DNA of 30,557 nucleotides from Clostridium sp. (lineage in GTDB: Bacteria > Bacillota > Clostridia > Lachnospirales > Lachnospiraceae). Made by a program: the position numbers and the translations under genes. The notes under the pieces are model-generated. The model did no database searches, was not told where the DNA came from, and saw nothing but the letters and a program-made list of their open reading frames with translations. Below are positions 23,481 to 30,557 of this stretch, piece by piece. The DNA lies in contig JAEDOC010000009.1 in the NCBI GenBank assembly GCA_016302185.1, forward strand, positions 1 through 30,557. The letters run 5' to 3'. Within the stretch, counting starts at the first letter, position 1. Each line of letters starts with the position of its first letter.

Positions 23481-23547
23481 AAGGGGCTTCGTCAAGGTCT
23501 TCCGCCGGTTCGCTCTCCGGCCGGAAAAGACTATGCATCAGCCCCTT
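23481..23547. repeat. Long imperfect hairpin between two divergent genes
   Basis: Outer arms AAGGGGCT (23481-23488) and AGCCCCTT (23540-23547) enclose inner arms 23497-23508 and 23517-23531 (GTCTTCCGCCGG against its near complement, with two small bulges) around an 8-nt loop. The structure can form on either strand between the metallophosphoesterase gene and the HTH gene. It lacks a clean T-run. Confidence 0.5.
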
Positions 23548-23549
23548 TC

Positions 23550-23578
23550 TTGCGCAATCTATCCCAATTATGGATAAT
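23550..23578 (+). promoter_or_regulatory. Candidate promoter of the small HTH gene
   Basis: TTGCGC (-35), a 17-bp spacer and GATAAT (-10), about 50 bp upstream of the TTG start. Confidence 0.5.
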
Positions 23579-23609
23579 ATGCAATCAAACCGGTTCAGTA
23601 TTTAATGGT

Positions 23610-23619
23610 AGGGGAGGTG
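23610..23619 (+). promoter_or_regulatory. Ribosome binding site supporting the TTG start of the HTH gene
   Basis: AGGGGAGGTG lies 8 nt before TTG 23628-23630. The ATG at 23605 is in another frame and meets a stop within nine codons. Confidence 0.6.
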
Positions 23620-23627
23620 CAGATACC

Positions 23628-23837
23628 TTGATTACTTATGATAAATTATGGGAAACCATGAAAGAAAAAGAGATTACCCAGTACCGGCTGATCAAATATT
23701 ATGGTTTTAGTGCAGGCCAGCTGGGAAGGCTGAAAAAAAACATGTATGTCTCTACCCATACCATTGAAACGCTTTGCAGCATTCTCGACTGCAGAGTAGA
23801 AGACATCATCGAATATAAACCAGATTCAGCCGGATAA
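23628..23837 (+). CDS. Small XRE/Cro-type helix-turn-helix regulator, 69 residues
   Basis: The short protein looks like a Cro/CI-type HTH of the PF13443 (HTH_26) group: residues 5-20 form helix 1 (DKLWETMKEKEITQYRL), YYGFSAGQLGRLKKN the turn and recognition helix, and HTIETLCSILDCRVEDIIEY the usual end of this family. Such proteins are stand-alone DNA-binding regulators. It has its own promoter and a TTG start with a strong ribosome binding site. Its 3' end overlaps the opposite DUF523 gene by 12 bp. Target genes are unknown; autoregulation at the adjacent hairpin is conceivable. Confidence 0.8.
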   Translation: MITYDKLWETMKEKEITQYRLIKYYGFSAGQLGRLKKNMYVSTHTIETLCSILDCRVEDIIEYKPDSAG

Positions 23838-24272
23838 CTCTGCTACATTTCCTTCTCCCAGAATCCGGATTCCGGCCGCCCGCAGCCGCCGTGCCGTGAT
23901 CCCGTCACCGGAAATCAGATTTCCCTGAAAAGAACCGTCATAGATCCGGCCGCAGCCGCAGGAAGGACTTCTCTCCTTCAATATTGCCGTGCTGCAGCCG
24001 TTTTCTTTTGCCGTTTTTAATGCCAGCTCTGCTCCCCGAAGGAATTCCGCCGTCACATCTCTTCCGTCCTTTGTCATTACCCGGTCTTCCCGGATCTCCG
24101 CCGGCACCCGCGGGGTGGGCAAGCCTCCCATCACTTCCGGACAGATGGGAACCGCTTCCAGTCCCGCCTGTTCTATCACCTCAATTACCTTTAGATTCCG
24201 GTTGGAACCGCCGCTGTATTTACAGGGTGTCCCAAGAAGGCAGGCACTGACCAGTATCCTTTTTCTTTCCAT
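23826..24272 (-). CDS. DUF523 family protein (YbbK-like)
   Basis: The 148-residue protein belongs to DUF523, a widespread family of unknown function. Hallmarks visible are ILVSACLLGTPCKYSGG at the N-terminus, PICPEVMGGLPTPR in the middle and ILKERSPSCGCGRIYDG, so conserved cysteines are present at each site, suggesting metal or Fe-S binding (an inference). The start is the ATG at 24272, with GGGAG 9 nt upstream; the GTG just before it is less likely. Its 3' end runs convergently into the HTH gene. Confidence 0.88.
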   Translation of the reverse strand: MERKRILVSACLLGTPCKYSGGSNRNLKVIEVIEQAGLEAVPICPEVMGGLPTPRVPAEIREDRVMTKDGRDVTAEFLRGAELALKTAKENGCSTAILKERSPSCGCGRIYDGSFQGNLISGDGITARRLRAAGIRILGEGNVAELSG

Positions 24273-24344
24273 CACAGAATTCTCCCTTCCTCATTTTTTA
24301 ATGATTTTTTCTCTTTCGTTGCTTTTTTTCCCGCCGCAGAGTAG

Positions 24345-24350
24345 TATACT
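24345..24350 (+). promoter_or_regulatory. Possible -10 element of the YihY gene
   Basis: TATACT sits about 24 bp before the start, inside the 10-bp palindrome TAGTATACTA. No good -35 hexamer stands at the right distance (CTTTTT at 24322). Confidence 0.3.
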
Positions 24351-24373
24351 AGACAGAGGAAGGAGCGATCGCC

Positions 24374-25201
24374 ATGAAAGAAAAACCGTCTTTTTTGTTT
24401 ATTATACAGCAGATCCGAAAAATTCAGAAGCATTTTGTCACAGATGAAGTCTCTGTCTACGCTGCTCAGGCCACCTTTTTTCTGGTACTGTCTGTAGTTC
24501 CTTTTCTGATGGTGCTGCTGACCGCCATCCGTCTGATCCCTGCCATCAATCAGAACGATCTGCTCCAGGTGCTGTCCCGGCTGACTCCATCCAGCAGCTA
24601 TGCCCTGATTGAAAGCATGGTTCAGGAAATCTACGAAACCGCTTCCGCTGCCATTCTCTCCGCAACCACCGTCGCCGCACTCTGGTCCGCCGCCCGCGGC
24701 ATGATGGGCATCTCGCGGGGGTTAAACCGGATCAACGGATGCAAACGAAAGAGAAGTTATGTCATCAGCCGGCTTATCAATGCCTGCTATACACTGATCT
24801 TTCTCGTCGTATGTATCCTCTCCCTGCTTCTGATGGTTTTCGGTTCTCTGCTGCAGAAGGGGCTTCTGACCCTGCTTCCCGTGCTGGAACGCTTCAGTGC
24901 TCTGATCTTCCTTCTCCGTGCAGGGACAGTTCTGATCACTCTGATCTTCTTCTTTATGATGCTCTATACCTGGCTGCCGGAAGAACATCAGAAAATAAAG
25001 CGCCAGTTTCCCGGCGCTCTCCTCTCTACGGCAGGATGGTTTGTCTGTTCTCTGGGCTTTTCCATCTACTTCAGCCATTTTAAACGTTTTTCCTACATGT
25101 ACGGAAGTCTGGCTGCCGTCGTGATTCTGATGCTGTGGCTATATTTCTGTATCTGCATCCTGTTTGCCGGTGCTGAAGTCAACCGCCACTGGGGCAGCTA
25201 A
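24374..25201 (+). CDS. YihY/BrkB family membrane protein
   Basis: The 275-residue protein is a member of the YihY/virulence factor BrkB family (formerly mis-annotated as RNase BN). It has six hydrophobic segments, near 31-55, 95-110, 135-160, 180-205, 215-235 and 245-270. Family features are the N-terminal DEVSVYAAQATFFLVLSVVPF, the ARGMMGISRGLNRI segment after the second membrane helix, and the final YGSLAAVVILMLWLYF. The function of the family is not settled; transport of lipids or ions has been proposed. AAGGAG lies 8 nt before ATG. It converges on the carboxypeptidase gene with only 9 bp between the stops. Confidence 0.9.
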   Translation: MKEKPSFLFIIQQIRKIQKHFVTDEVSVYAAQATFFLVLSVVPFLMVLLTAIRLIPAINQNDLLQVLSRLTPSSSYALIESMVQEIYETASAAILSATTVAALWSAARGMMGISRGLNRINGCKRKRSYVISRLINACYTLIFLVVCILSLLLMVFGSLLQKGLLTLLPVLERFSALIFLLRAGTVLITLIFFFMMLYTWLPEEHQKIKRQFPGALLSTAGWFVCSLGFSIYFSHFKRFSYMYGSLAAVVILMLWLYFCICILFAGAEVNRHWGS

Positions 25202-25210
25202 AGCACCCCC

Positions 25211-26722
25211 TTATTTTCCGTATTTTTCCTGAAGATACTGAATATAATATTTCGGCGTGAAATCCTCTCCTGTCACCTCCCGCAGAAGCTCCCGGCTGGA
25301 TTTGAGTTTGCCGTACTGATGGATTTTTTCCCGGAGCCATTCTCTAAGGATACTTATCCTTCCCTGACGGAGGAGCTCCTCCACCGGAAGTTCCTTCTTC
25401 ATCTGATGATACAGCTGTGCTCCGAAGGCGCTTCCCAGCGCATAGGACGGGAAATATCCGATGGAGCCCTGGGACCAGTGAATATCCTGCAGGATCCCCT
25501 CCGCGTCATTCTTCGGCCGGACTCCCAGATATTCTTCATATTTCTGATTCCAGATTTCCGGCAGCTGTTCCATCTCTATCTGTCCCTCAATCATCATCTT
25601 CTCTATCTCATACCGCACCATCACATGGAGAGCATAGGACAATTCATCCGCCTCCGTACGGATCAGCCCCGGAATCGTTTTATTGACCGCGGCCAGAAAA
25701 TCATCCAACGGTGTACTTCTCAGCGGTTCTCCGAAGATCTCACCAACCTTCCCATAGATCGGCTCCCAGAAGGCCCGGCTGCGCCCCAGAATATTCTCAA
25801 AGAAACGGGACTGGCATTCATGCATGCCCATGGAGGTTCCCTGCCCCACCGGTGTCTGGGTCAGATCATCGCGAATACCGAATTCATACAGCGCATGACC
25901 GGACTCATGAATGACCGAAAACAAGGACGAATCAATCCGTTTTTTGTAATGAGTCGTGATTCTCACATCATGGTTATGCAGATTAGTGGTAAAGGGATGA
26001 GCGCTTACGGCCAATACACCCCGGTTAAAATCAAAGCCCACGTATTCCGCCATAAAATGAGCGGCTTCCTCCTGCGCCCGGATGGGATAATTTGTGGAAA
26101 GGAAGCTGTCATCCACCTGTCTGGAACGCTCAGCCGCATCCTTTAAGATCGGAACGATCCCTTCCTTCAGTTCCCGGAAAAATGCATCCAGTGTCTCCAT
26201 AGTAAAATCCTTCTCAAAGGAATCCAGCATCACATCATAAAGCTTCTGACCTTCTTTTGCCCGGTAGGAGGCGAACTTTTTCTGATACTCCACCACTTTC
26301 GCAAGGGTCGGAGCAAAGAGAGAAAAATCTGCCTTTTTCTTTGCTTCCGTCCAGATTCCGGTGGCCCTGGCAGTCAGCTCCGTAAATTCCCGGTATTCCT
26401 TCGGCGGTACCGAAGAAAGCTTATCCAGTTCCTCCTCCACCTCACGGACTACAGCAGCTTCCACCTCAGAAAGATCCTCCTCTCTGCAGGACTTTACCAA
26501 CTGTTTCACCCGTTCTGAGGTAATCAATTCCATATACTGTTCCGAAAGAGATCCTATCATCTTCGCCGTATATGCATCCGCCTCTTTCGGCGCCAATGTC
26601 TCGTTATCCCACTCAAATAATACCAGAGCTGTCTGAAGCGACGTCGCCCGCTCCAGTATTCCTTTTAATTCCTCATATGGTCTTTCTGTCCCTTTCCCTG
26701 TTTTATCCTGCGCTTTCGTCAT
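25211..26722 (-). CDS. M32 family zinc carboxypeptidase
   Basis: M32 enzymes are cytosolic metallocarboxypeptidases that remove C-terminal residues from peptides (Taq carboxypeptidase family). In this 503-residue protein the zinc motif HESGH (272-276) is intact, with the third ligand Glu302 in HECQSRFFEN. Other family signatures are HPFTTNLHNHDVRITT (242-257) and GIRDDLTQTPVGQGTSMG (about 282-299). Length is normal. GAAGGAGA lies about 8 nt before ATG. It is monocistronic and divergent from the Nudix gene. Confidence 0.95.
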   Translation of the reverse strand: MTKAQDKTGKGTERPYEELKGILERATSLQTALVLFEWDNETLAPKEADAYTAKMIGSLSEQYMELITSERVKQLVKSCREEDLSEVEAAVVREVEEELDKLSSVPPKEYREFTELTARATGIWTEAKKKADFSLFAPTLAKVVEYQKKFASYRAKEGQKLYDVMLDSFEKDFTMETLDAFFRELKEGIVPILKDAAERSRQVDDSFLSTNYPIRAQEEAAHFMAEYVGFDFNRGVLAVSAHPFTTNLHNHDVRITTHYKKRIDSSLFSVIHESGHALYEFGIRDDLTQTPVGQGTSMGMHECQSRFFENILGRSRAFWEPIYGKVGEIFGEPLRSTPLDDFLAAVNKTIPGLIRTEADELSYALHVMVRYEIEKMMIEGQIEMEQLPEIWNQKYEEYLGVRPKNDAEGILQDIHWSQGSIGYFPSYALGSAFGAQLYHQMKKELPVEELLRQGRISILREWLREKIHQYGKLKSSRELLREVTGEDFTPKYYIQYLQEKYGK

Positions 26723-26808
26723 GTCGGTTCTCCTTCCGTTTTTCCTTCTGCCTCTCCATTTCCCGGAAATGCAGCTTTTCTTTTCTCATTTTTTCCACTA
26801 ATCCATAG

Positions 26809-26834
26809 ATTATCACAGACGGACGCGAAAAAAA
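26809..26834 (-). promoter_or_regulatory. Possible promoter of the M32 carboxypeptidase gene
   Basis: An extended -10 (TGTGATAAT) at 26809-26817 on the minus strand, with only a T-rich sequence in the -35 position. It lies about 90 bp upstream of the gene. Confidence 0.35.
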
Positions 26835-26841
26835 AGTCTTC

Positions 26842-26870
26842 TTGCATATTAAGGAGAAAAGCGGTATACT
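26842..26870 (+). promoter_or_regulatory. Promoter of the Nudix gene
   Basis: TTGCAT (-35), a 17-bp spacer and TATACT (-10), with the start codon 38 bp further on. Confidence 0.7.
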
Positions 26871-26894
26871 GAACGCAAGTAAAGTACACACACC

Positions 26895-26900
26895 AGGAGG
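26895..26900 (+). promoter_or_regulatory. Ribosome binding site deciding the Nudix start
   Basis: AGGAGG lies 7 nt before ATG 26908-26910. A further upstream in-frame ATG (26842) falls within the promoter itself. Confidence 0.85.
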
Positions 26901-26907
26901 AATTGCA

Positions 26908-27360
26908 ATGGTTGAAGCAACGAGCTGCGGCGGTGTGGTTATATTTCGAGGCAAGATCCTTGTTCTCTATAAGAATTATAAGAATAAATATGAGGGATGG
27001 GTGTTGCCGAAGGGAACTGTAGAACCCGGAGAAGATTTCAAAGAAACAGCTCTTCGGGAAGTAAAGGAAGAGACTGGTGTTGCTGCATCGATTATCAAGT
27101 ATATCGGAAAAAGCCAGTACTCCTTCAATACCCCTCAGGACATGGTGGAGAAGTCTGTCCACTGGTATCTGATGATGGCGGACAGCTATTACAGTAAACC
27201 ACAGCGGGAAGAATATTTTATTGATTCCGGATATTACAAGTATTATGAGGCATACCATCTTCTGAAATTCTCCAATGAGAAACAGATTTTGGAAAAAGCC
27301 TACAACGAATATCTCGATTTAAAGAAGAGTAACCTCTGGGGCAGTAAAAAATATTTCTGA
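26908..27360 (+). CDS. Nudix hydrolase
   Basis: Nudix enzymes cleave nucleoside diphosphates linked to another moiety. The 150-residue protein has the complete Nudix box (GTVEPGEDFKETALREVKEETG; key residues Gly, Glu, and REVKEETG) preceded by the typical GGVVIFRGKILVLYKNYKNKYEGW-type strand pair and WVLPKG. The C-terminal third is unusually rich in Tyr (SYYSKPQREEYFIDSGYYKYYEAYH). Similarity to bacterial Ap4A-hydrolase-like Nudix proteins is plausible, but the substrate is open. It has its own promoter and terminator and so is a single-gene unit. Confidence 0.92.
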   Translation: MVEATSCGGVVIFRGKILVLYKNYKNKYEGWVLPKGTVEPGEDFKETALREVKEETGVAASIIKYIGKSQYSFNTPQDMVEKSVHWYLMMADSYYSKPQREEYFIDSGYYKYYEAYHLLKFSNEKQILEKAYNEYLDLKKSNLWGSKKYF

Positions 27361-27373
27361 ATTCAACAAAACA

Positions 27374-27428
27374 CAGAGAAAGCAGAAACAGACGGTCATA
27401 ATTCGACCGTCTGTTTCTGTTTTCTCTG
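27374..27428. terminator. Bidirectional terminator between the Nudix and transpeptidase genes
   Basis: A stem of about 24 bp (15 perfect pairs at 27383-27397 with 27405-27419, extended by AGAGAAA/TTTCTCT) closes a 7-nt loop between two convergent genes. T-rich sequence lies within and after the distal arm on the plus strand. Confidence 0.75.
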
Positions 27429-27441
27429 AAGTGATCAGATC

Positions 27442-28914
27442 CTAATCTCCGTTCTTTGCTTTTTTTGCAAAATATGTATCCATCACAGCTCTGGCAATTG
27501 GTGCTGCCACCTTTCCACCGGACCCGGCCTCCTCTGCCAATACACTGATGGCGATCTCCGGCTTCTCCGCCGGCGCAAAGCCGATAAACCAGGAATGGGT
27601 CTCCTTTCCCGTCTCAAATTCAGCAGAGCCCGTCTTACCCGCAACCGTGTACGCATCCGTCCGAAGCGCAGAGCCGGTACCGATCTGTACTACCTGCGTC
27701 ATCAGATGCTTCAGAGCCTCTGCATCCTCCGCCGTCATCAGATTTCCCGCCGAAGACGGAAGAAACTTCTTCACTGTCTGACCGCCCACATTTTCCACAT
27801 GATCCATCAGATACGGCTTCATCAATGTACCACCGTTGGCGATCGCTGATGCAATTAACAGGTTATGAAACGGAGTGATCTGTGTCTTGCCCTGGCCAAT
27901 CGCCGTCTGCAGCTTCTCCCAGTCTCCCGCGGTTCCATCCATCTGAAAAGAGCTCTGGTTATAGGGAAGGCTGCAGGGCAGCGCCTGATTAAATAAAAAC
28001 TGTTCCGCCAGTGCCCGGAACCGGACCGGATCGATCTTAAGACCCAGCTCGGCAAACGCACCGTTACAGGAATTAGCAAAGGCCTGGATCAGATTCTGAT
28101 CCCCATGGGCCTCGCTGTGATAACACTTGATCGTATAATCCCCATTTTCATAGAGACCGTCACAATGAAACACATAATCCTGCCAGGTTCCCGGATTCTC
28201 CTTCATATATTCCAGTGCCGTCAGAAGCTTAAAGGTGGATCCGGGAGGATACAGTCCCTGAGTCGCACGGTTCACCAGATGAGCTTTGGAGTTCTCCGGA
28301 GAAATCAGCTCCTCCCACCGCTCATCCACCTGATTGGCATTGAAATTCGGTTGAGAAACCATCGCCAGTATCTTACCGGTATCCGGCTCCATCACAATCA
28401 CCGCTCCCCGGTAATTTCCCATCGCGTCGGAAGCAGCCTTCTGCAGATCCACATCCAGAGTCGTTACTACGTTATCCCCCAGATTTTTTGTTCCCTTGAT
28501 TTCGTTGACTGCCTTTTCCACCAGATTTACATGGGAAGACAGCAGGTAAAAATTTGCCAGAGACTCCAGCCCCGTCTTCCCATTCGCAGCGAAATATCCC
28601 ACCGAATGGAGAAACAGGTAATCATAAGGATAATATCTTCTTTCACTTCCGTCCGCAGCGACTCTTGTCTCCGCCAGCACAGTCTTATCATTGCTTAGAA
28701 TACTTCCCCGGACAATCCGGTCTGAAAGCCGATCCAGCCTGGCATTGTAGGAATTACCGATCACTGACTCGCTCTTACACTGGATAAACCAGCCAAAATA
28801 GGCTGCCATCAGGAGAAACAGGGCCACAAAACCGTAGGTCATCCGAAGGATATTCTTATTGGCCTTCGTTCTGGCTTCCTCCTGCTCATTCCTGCTCTGT
28901 TTTTTCAGCTGCAT
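27442..28914 (-). CDS. Penicillin-binding protein transpeptidase (class B-like, PbpA/FtsI family)
   Basis: The enzyme cross-links peptidoglycan on the outer face of the membrane. From the ATG at 28914 it has 490 residues: a basic cytoplasmic N-terminus, one membrane segment (about 26-45) and a transpeptidase domain with the catalytic STFK (Ser226-Lys229), SCN (282-284) and KTG (427-429). The N-terminal pedestal domain (RLSDRIVRGSILSND) is short, as in PbpA-type proteins. It overlaps the end of the FtsW/RodA gene by 29 bp, the usual glycosyltransferase-transpeptidase pairing. An ATG six codons upstream has no ribosome binding site, while GAGGAGG lies 6 nt before the chosen one. Confidence 0.93.
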   Translation of the reverse strand: MQLKKQSRNEQEEARTKANKNILRMTYGFVALFLLMAAYFGWFIQCKSESVIGNSYNARLDRLSDRIVRGSILSNDKTVLAETRVAADGSERRYYPYDYLFLHSVGYFAANGKTGLESLANFYLLSSHVNLVEKAVNEIKGTKNLGDNVVTTLDVDLQKAASDAMGNYRGAVIVMEPDTGKILAMVSQPNFNANQVDERWEELISPENSKAHLVNRATQGLYPPGSTFKLLTALEYMKENPGTWQDYVFHCDGLYENGDYTIKCYHSEAHGDQNLIQAFANSCNGAFAELGLKIDPVRFRALAEQFLFNQALPCSLPYNQSSFQMDGTAGDWEKLQTAIGQGKTQITPFHNLLIASAIANGGTLMKPYLMDHVENVGGQTVKKFLPSSAGNLMTAEDAEALKHLMTQVVQIGTGSALRTDAYTVAGKTGSAEFETGKETHSWFIGFAPAEKPEIAISVLAEEAGSGGKVAAPIARAVMDTYFAKKAKNGD

Positions 28915-30226
28915 CCGCTTCCTCCTCTTCATTTCGTTTCAGAATGTATAAGCCCTGTATCACACCAAACAGGAGGAAGGTGCTGAATACGGAACTTCCT
29001 CCGTAGCTGACAAAGGGCAGGGTCACTCCGGTGGACGGGATAAACTTGATCACGCCGCCGATGGTGAGAAATACCTGCACAATATATTCAACTCCAAGGC
29101 CGAACGCAATCAGACGGTAGAAAGCCGCCTGCATCTTCGTTGCAATCAGCATCATCTGTAAGAAGCAGCCAAGGCAGATTAAGAGGACACAGAGCGCTGT
29201 AATTCCTCCCATCTCTTCCGAGATCGCTGCAAAGATAAAATCCTTCTCCACCACCGGGATCCTGGTCGGCATTCCCTCATAAAGCCCCATGCCAAACCAG
29301 CCGCCGGTACCGATGGCAAACAGCGCCTGTGTGATCTGATATCCTCTCCCCGCGATATCCTTCCAGGGATTCTGCCAGGCTTCCACTCGCACCTGCACAT
29401 GGGAAAACAGACGATATGCCAGCACGGCTGCTGCCGCGCCGCTTCCGGCTCCCGCCCCCAGATACAGCCAGTTCGAGGTGGCGGCGAAAAGCATCAGAAG
29501 ATACGTCACAAAGAAGATCAGGGCACTTCCCAGATCCTTGGATAAAACCAGAACCAGAACATGGGCCGCCGCTGCCGCCGTGGTCACCGCCACATTTTTA
29601 AAGTCCGTGGACCGGTAAAACATGGTCGCCACAAAGAACACAAAGCTCAGCTTTACAAACTCCGACGGCTGGAAAGCGAAGCCTCCGATATTAATGGAAA
29701 GCTGCGCGCCGAAGCTGGTGCTTCCCACCAGGCAGACCACCACCAGAAGCAGCAGTCCCCCGACACAATACACCCACGGAATTCTGGCCAGCTGCCAGAC
29801 CCGATCCATGATAAACGGAATCAGAAGGGTCAGAAAGGATGCCGCCGCCACCAGCCCGAACTGCCGGGCCGCCCGGTCAAAAGAGATCCGGGTCAGCATG
29901 ATAAAACCGATGATCAGCAGCATACAGGCATTATTCAACAGCAGCCGTGACCGGTTCCGGTACAGCACCCGGTATAAGGTACGGTACAGAAGGAAAAACA
30001 GAAGCTGCGCGCCGAAAAACAGCACCATCCGTTCCTCCTCTGTCCGCAGGTAGATGACCGCATAAGCCAGCACGTGGAGCAGAATCATGGACACACTCTG
30101 CATGCGGAACACTCCCACCCGGGACTCCTCGTCCTTCATCGCAAAAAAACGGAAGTTATAATACGTATAAATCGCAATCAGAAGGATCATCAGATACTTC
30201 GAAAGCGTTGTCACCAAATGAATCAC
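28886..30226 (-). CDS. FtsW/RodA/SpoVE family peptidoglycan glycosyltransferase
   Basis: SEDS proteins polymerise lipid II into glycan strands. The 446-residue protein has about twelve hydrophobic segments, two or three more at the N-terminus than the ten-helix core. Core signatures are the QPSEFVKLSFV motif near residue 187, LSKDLGSALIFF, ISEEMGGI and STGVTLPFVSYGGSS. Pairing with a short transpeptidase is like RodA-PbpA; whether it serves division, elongation or sporulation cannot be told here. The start is GTG (30224-30226) with AGGTG 5 nt upstream, 9 bp after the U32 peptidase stop. The overlapping ATG is out of frame. Confidence 0.92.
   Translation of the reverse strand: MIHLVTTLSKYLMILLIAIYTYYNFRFFAMKDEESRVGVFRMQSVSMILLHVLAYAVIYLRTEEERMVLFFGAQLLFFLLYRTLYRVLYRNRSRLLLNNACMLLIIGFIMLTRISFDRAARQFGLVAAASFLTLLIPFIMDRVWQLARIPWVYCVGGLLLLVVVCLVGSTSFGAQLSINIGGFAFQPSEFVKLSFVFFVATMFYRSTDFKNVAVTTAAAAAHVLVLVLSKDLGSALIFFVTYLLMLFAATSNWLYLGAGAGSGAAAAVLAYRLFSHVQVRVEAWQNPWKDIAGRGYQITQALFAIGTGGWFGMGLYEGMPTRIPVVEKDFIFAAISEEMGGITALCVLLICLGCFLQMMLIATKMQAAFYRLIAFGLGVEYIVQVFLTIGGVIKFIPSTGVTLPFVSYGGSSVFSTFLLFGVIQGLYILKRNEEEEADAAEKTEQE
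28921..28927 (-). promoter_or_regulatory. Ribosome binding site deciding the transpeptidase start
   Basis: GAGGAGG lies 6 nt before ATG 28912-28914, inside the end of the FtsW/RodA gene. Confidence 0.8.
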
Positions 30227-30234
30227 ATTCTCAC

Positions 30235-30557
30235 CTACTCTACACCGCGCTTAAAATGGCCCCTGGTATATTCTCCGGACAGCTCCGCTTCTTTCCCGTA
30301 CAGGAAAACATCCGCAAAAGCACGGATCACTCTAACCGCTTCTTCCGGTTCCTCTGTCGTAAAAGACAGACGAAGACAGGAAAGCTCTAAGGCGTCAATT
30401 CTCTTTTTCTCCTTCAAAAGCGACAGCGGACTGGAATTATAGATGGTATTGTAACAGAACCTGCAGTGATTTTTTACCGGGAACTCCTTTCCCATCCGAT
30501 CCTTCAGAAAAAGAATCTCCGGTTTCCCGCTGCACCGCTCTACAGTCTTTTTCATAC
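30235..30557 (-). CDS. C-terminal part of a U32 family peptidase (cut by window edge)
   Basis: The frame runs off the end of the window, so the N-terminal part is missing; about 106 residues are visible. The visible part fits the end of the collagenase-like U32 peptidase domain: FLKDRMGKEFPV, CRFCYNTIYNSSPLSL, RLSFTTEEPEE and the very characteristic final YTRGHFKRGVE. The first Met seen is probably internal, since the family has a conserved Cys-containing stretch just before this point. It is followed after 9 bp by the FtsW/RodA gene, suggesting cotranscription. Confidence 0.88.
   Translation of the reverse strand, partial: MKKTVERCSGKPEILFLKDRMGKEFPVKNHCRFCYNTIYNSSPLSLLKEKKRIDALELSCLRLSFTTEEPEEAVRVIRAFADVFLYGKEAELSGEYTRGHFKRGVE

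Noticed and set aside
26719..27258. Minus-strand open frame opposite the Nudix gene
   Set aside because: The plus strand carries a complete Nudix box with promoter, ribosome binding site and terminator; the antisense frame has no such support.

Overview
The window looks like a chromosomal segment of an anaerobic, fermentative member of the Bacillota, class Clostridia, most likely family Lachnospiraceae. The signs are a complete rnfCDGEAB operon in the clostridial order, a RnfB with several ferredoxin motifs, a BMP-type nucleoside ABC importer, an scpA-scpB pair, strong AGGAGG ribosome binding sites, occasional TTG/GTG starts, and many short A/T-rich sigma-A-like promoters. The family is inferred from gene content; no rRNA or other decisive marker is present. 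No insertion sequence, prophage, CRISPR array, tRNA or rRNA was found. Almost all genes lie on the minus strand, so transcription mostly runs from high to low coordinates.

Region 1 (1-6990): the Rnf ferredoxin:NAD+ oxidoreductase operon (rnfC, D, G, E, A, B). It has a clear promoter with possible operator sequences at 6630-6770 and a terminator after rnfB. After that terminator comes a membrane-anchored FMN-binding protein with one canonical SGAT flavinylation site and two degenerate repeats of a second FMN-binding-like domain. RnfE carries an unusual tail with four cysteines followed by an Ala/Lys/Glu-rich helix.

Region 2 (6987-8510): a stand-alone neurotransmitter:sodium symporter family transporter with its own terminator.

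Region 3 (8484-18660): a nine-gene nucleoside uptake and breakdown operon. Its genes are a BMP lipoprotein, a double ABC ATPase, two permeases, a nucleoside hydrolase, two different M20 amidohydrolases, a glutamine-amidotransferase-like protein and a ribokinase. The leader has an attenuator-like hairpin, and a strong terminator separates the binding-protein gene from the rest. Import, N-glycosidic cleavage and ribose phosphorylation form a coherent salvage route. The two M20 enzymes and the amidotransferase-like protein suggest that the true substrates may be amide-bearing or amino-acid-modified nucleosides. This is the best candidate in the window for an undescribed pathway.

Region 4 (18707-23443): a housekeeping operon scpA-scpB-dut-TPR lipoprotein-hflX with two 17-nt gene overlaps, preceded by a metallophosphoesterase gene. 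Region 5 (23444-27430): small genes in mixed orientation: a 69-residue HTH regulator, a DUF523 protein, a YihY/BrkB membrane protein, an M32 carboxypeptidase and a Nudix hydrolase. Region 6 (27442-30557): a cell-wall synthesis pair (FtsW/RodA-type glycosyltransferase plus a penicillin-binding transpeptidase) downstream of the C-terminal end of a U32 peptidase gene that is cut by the window edge.
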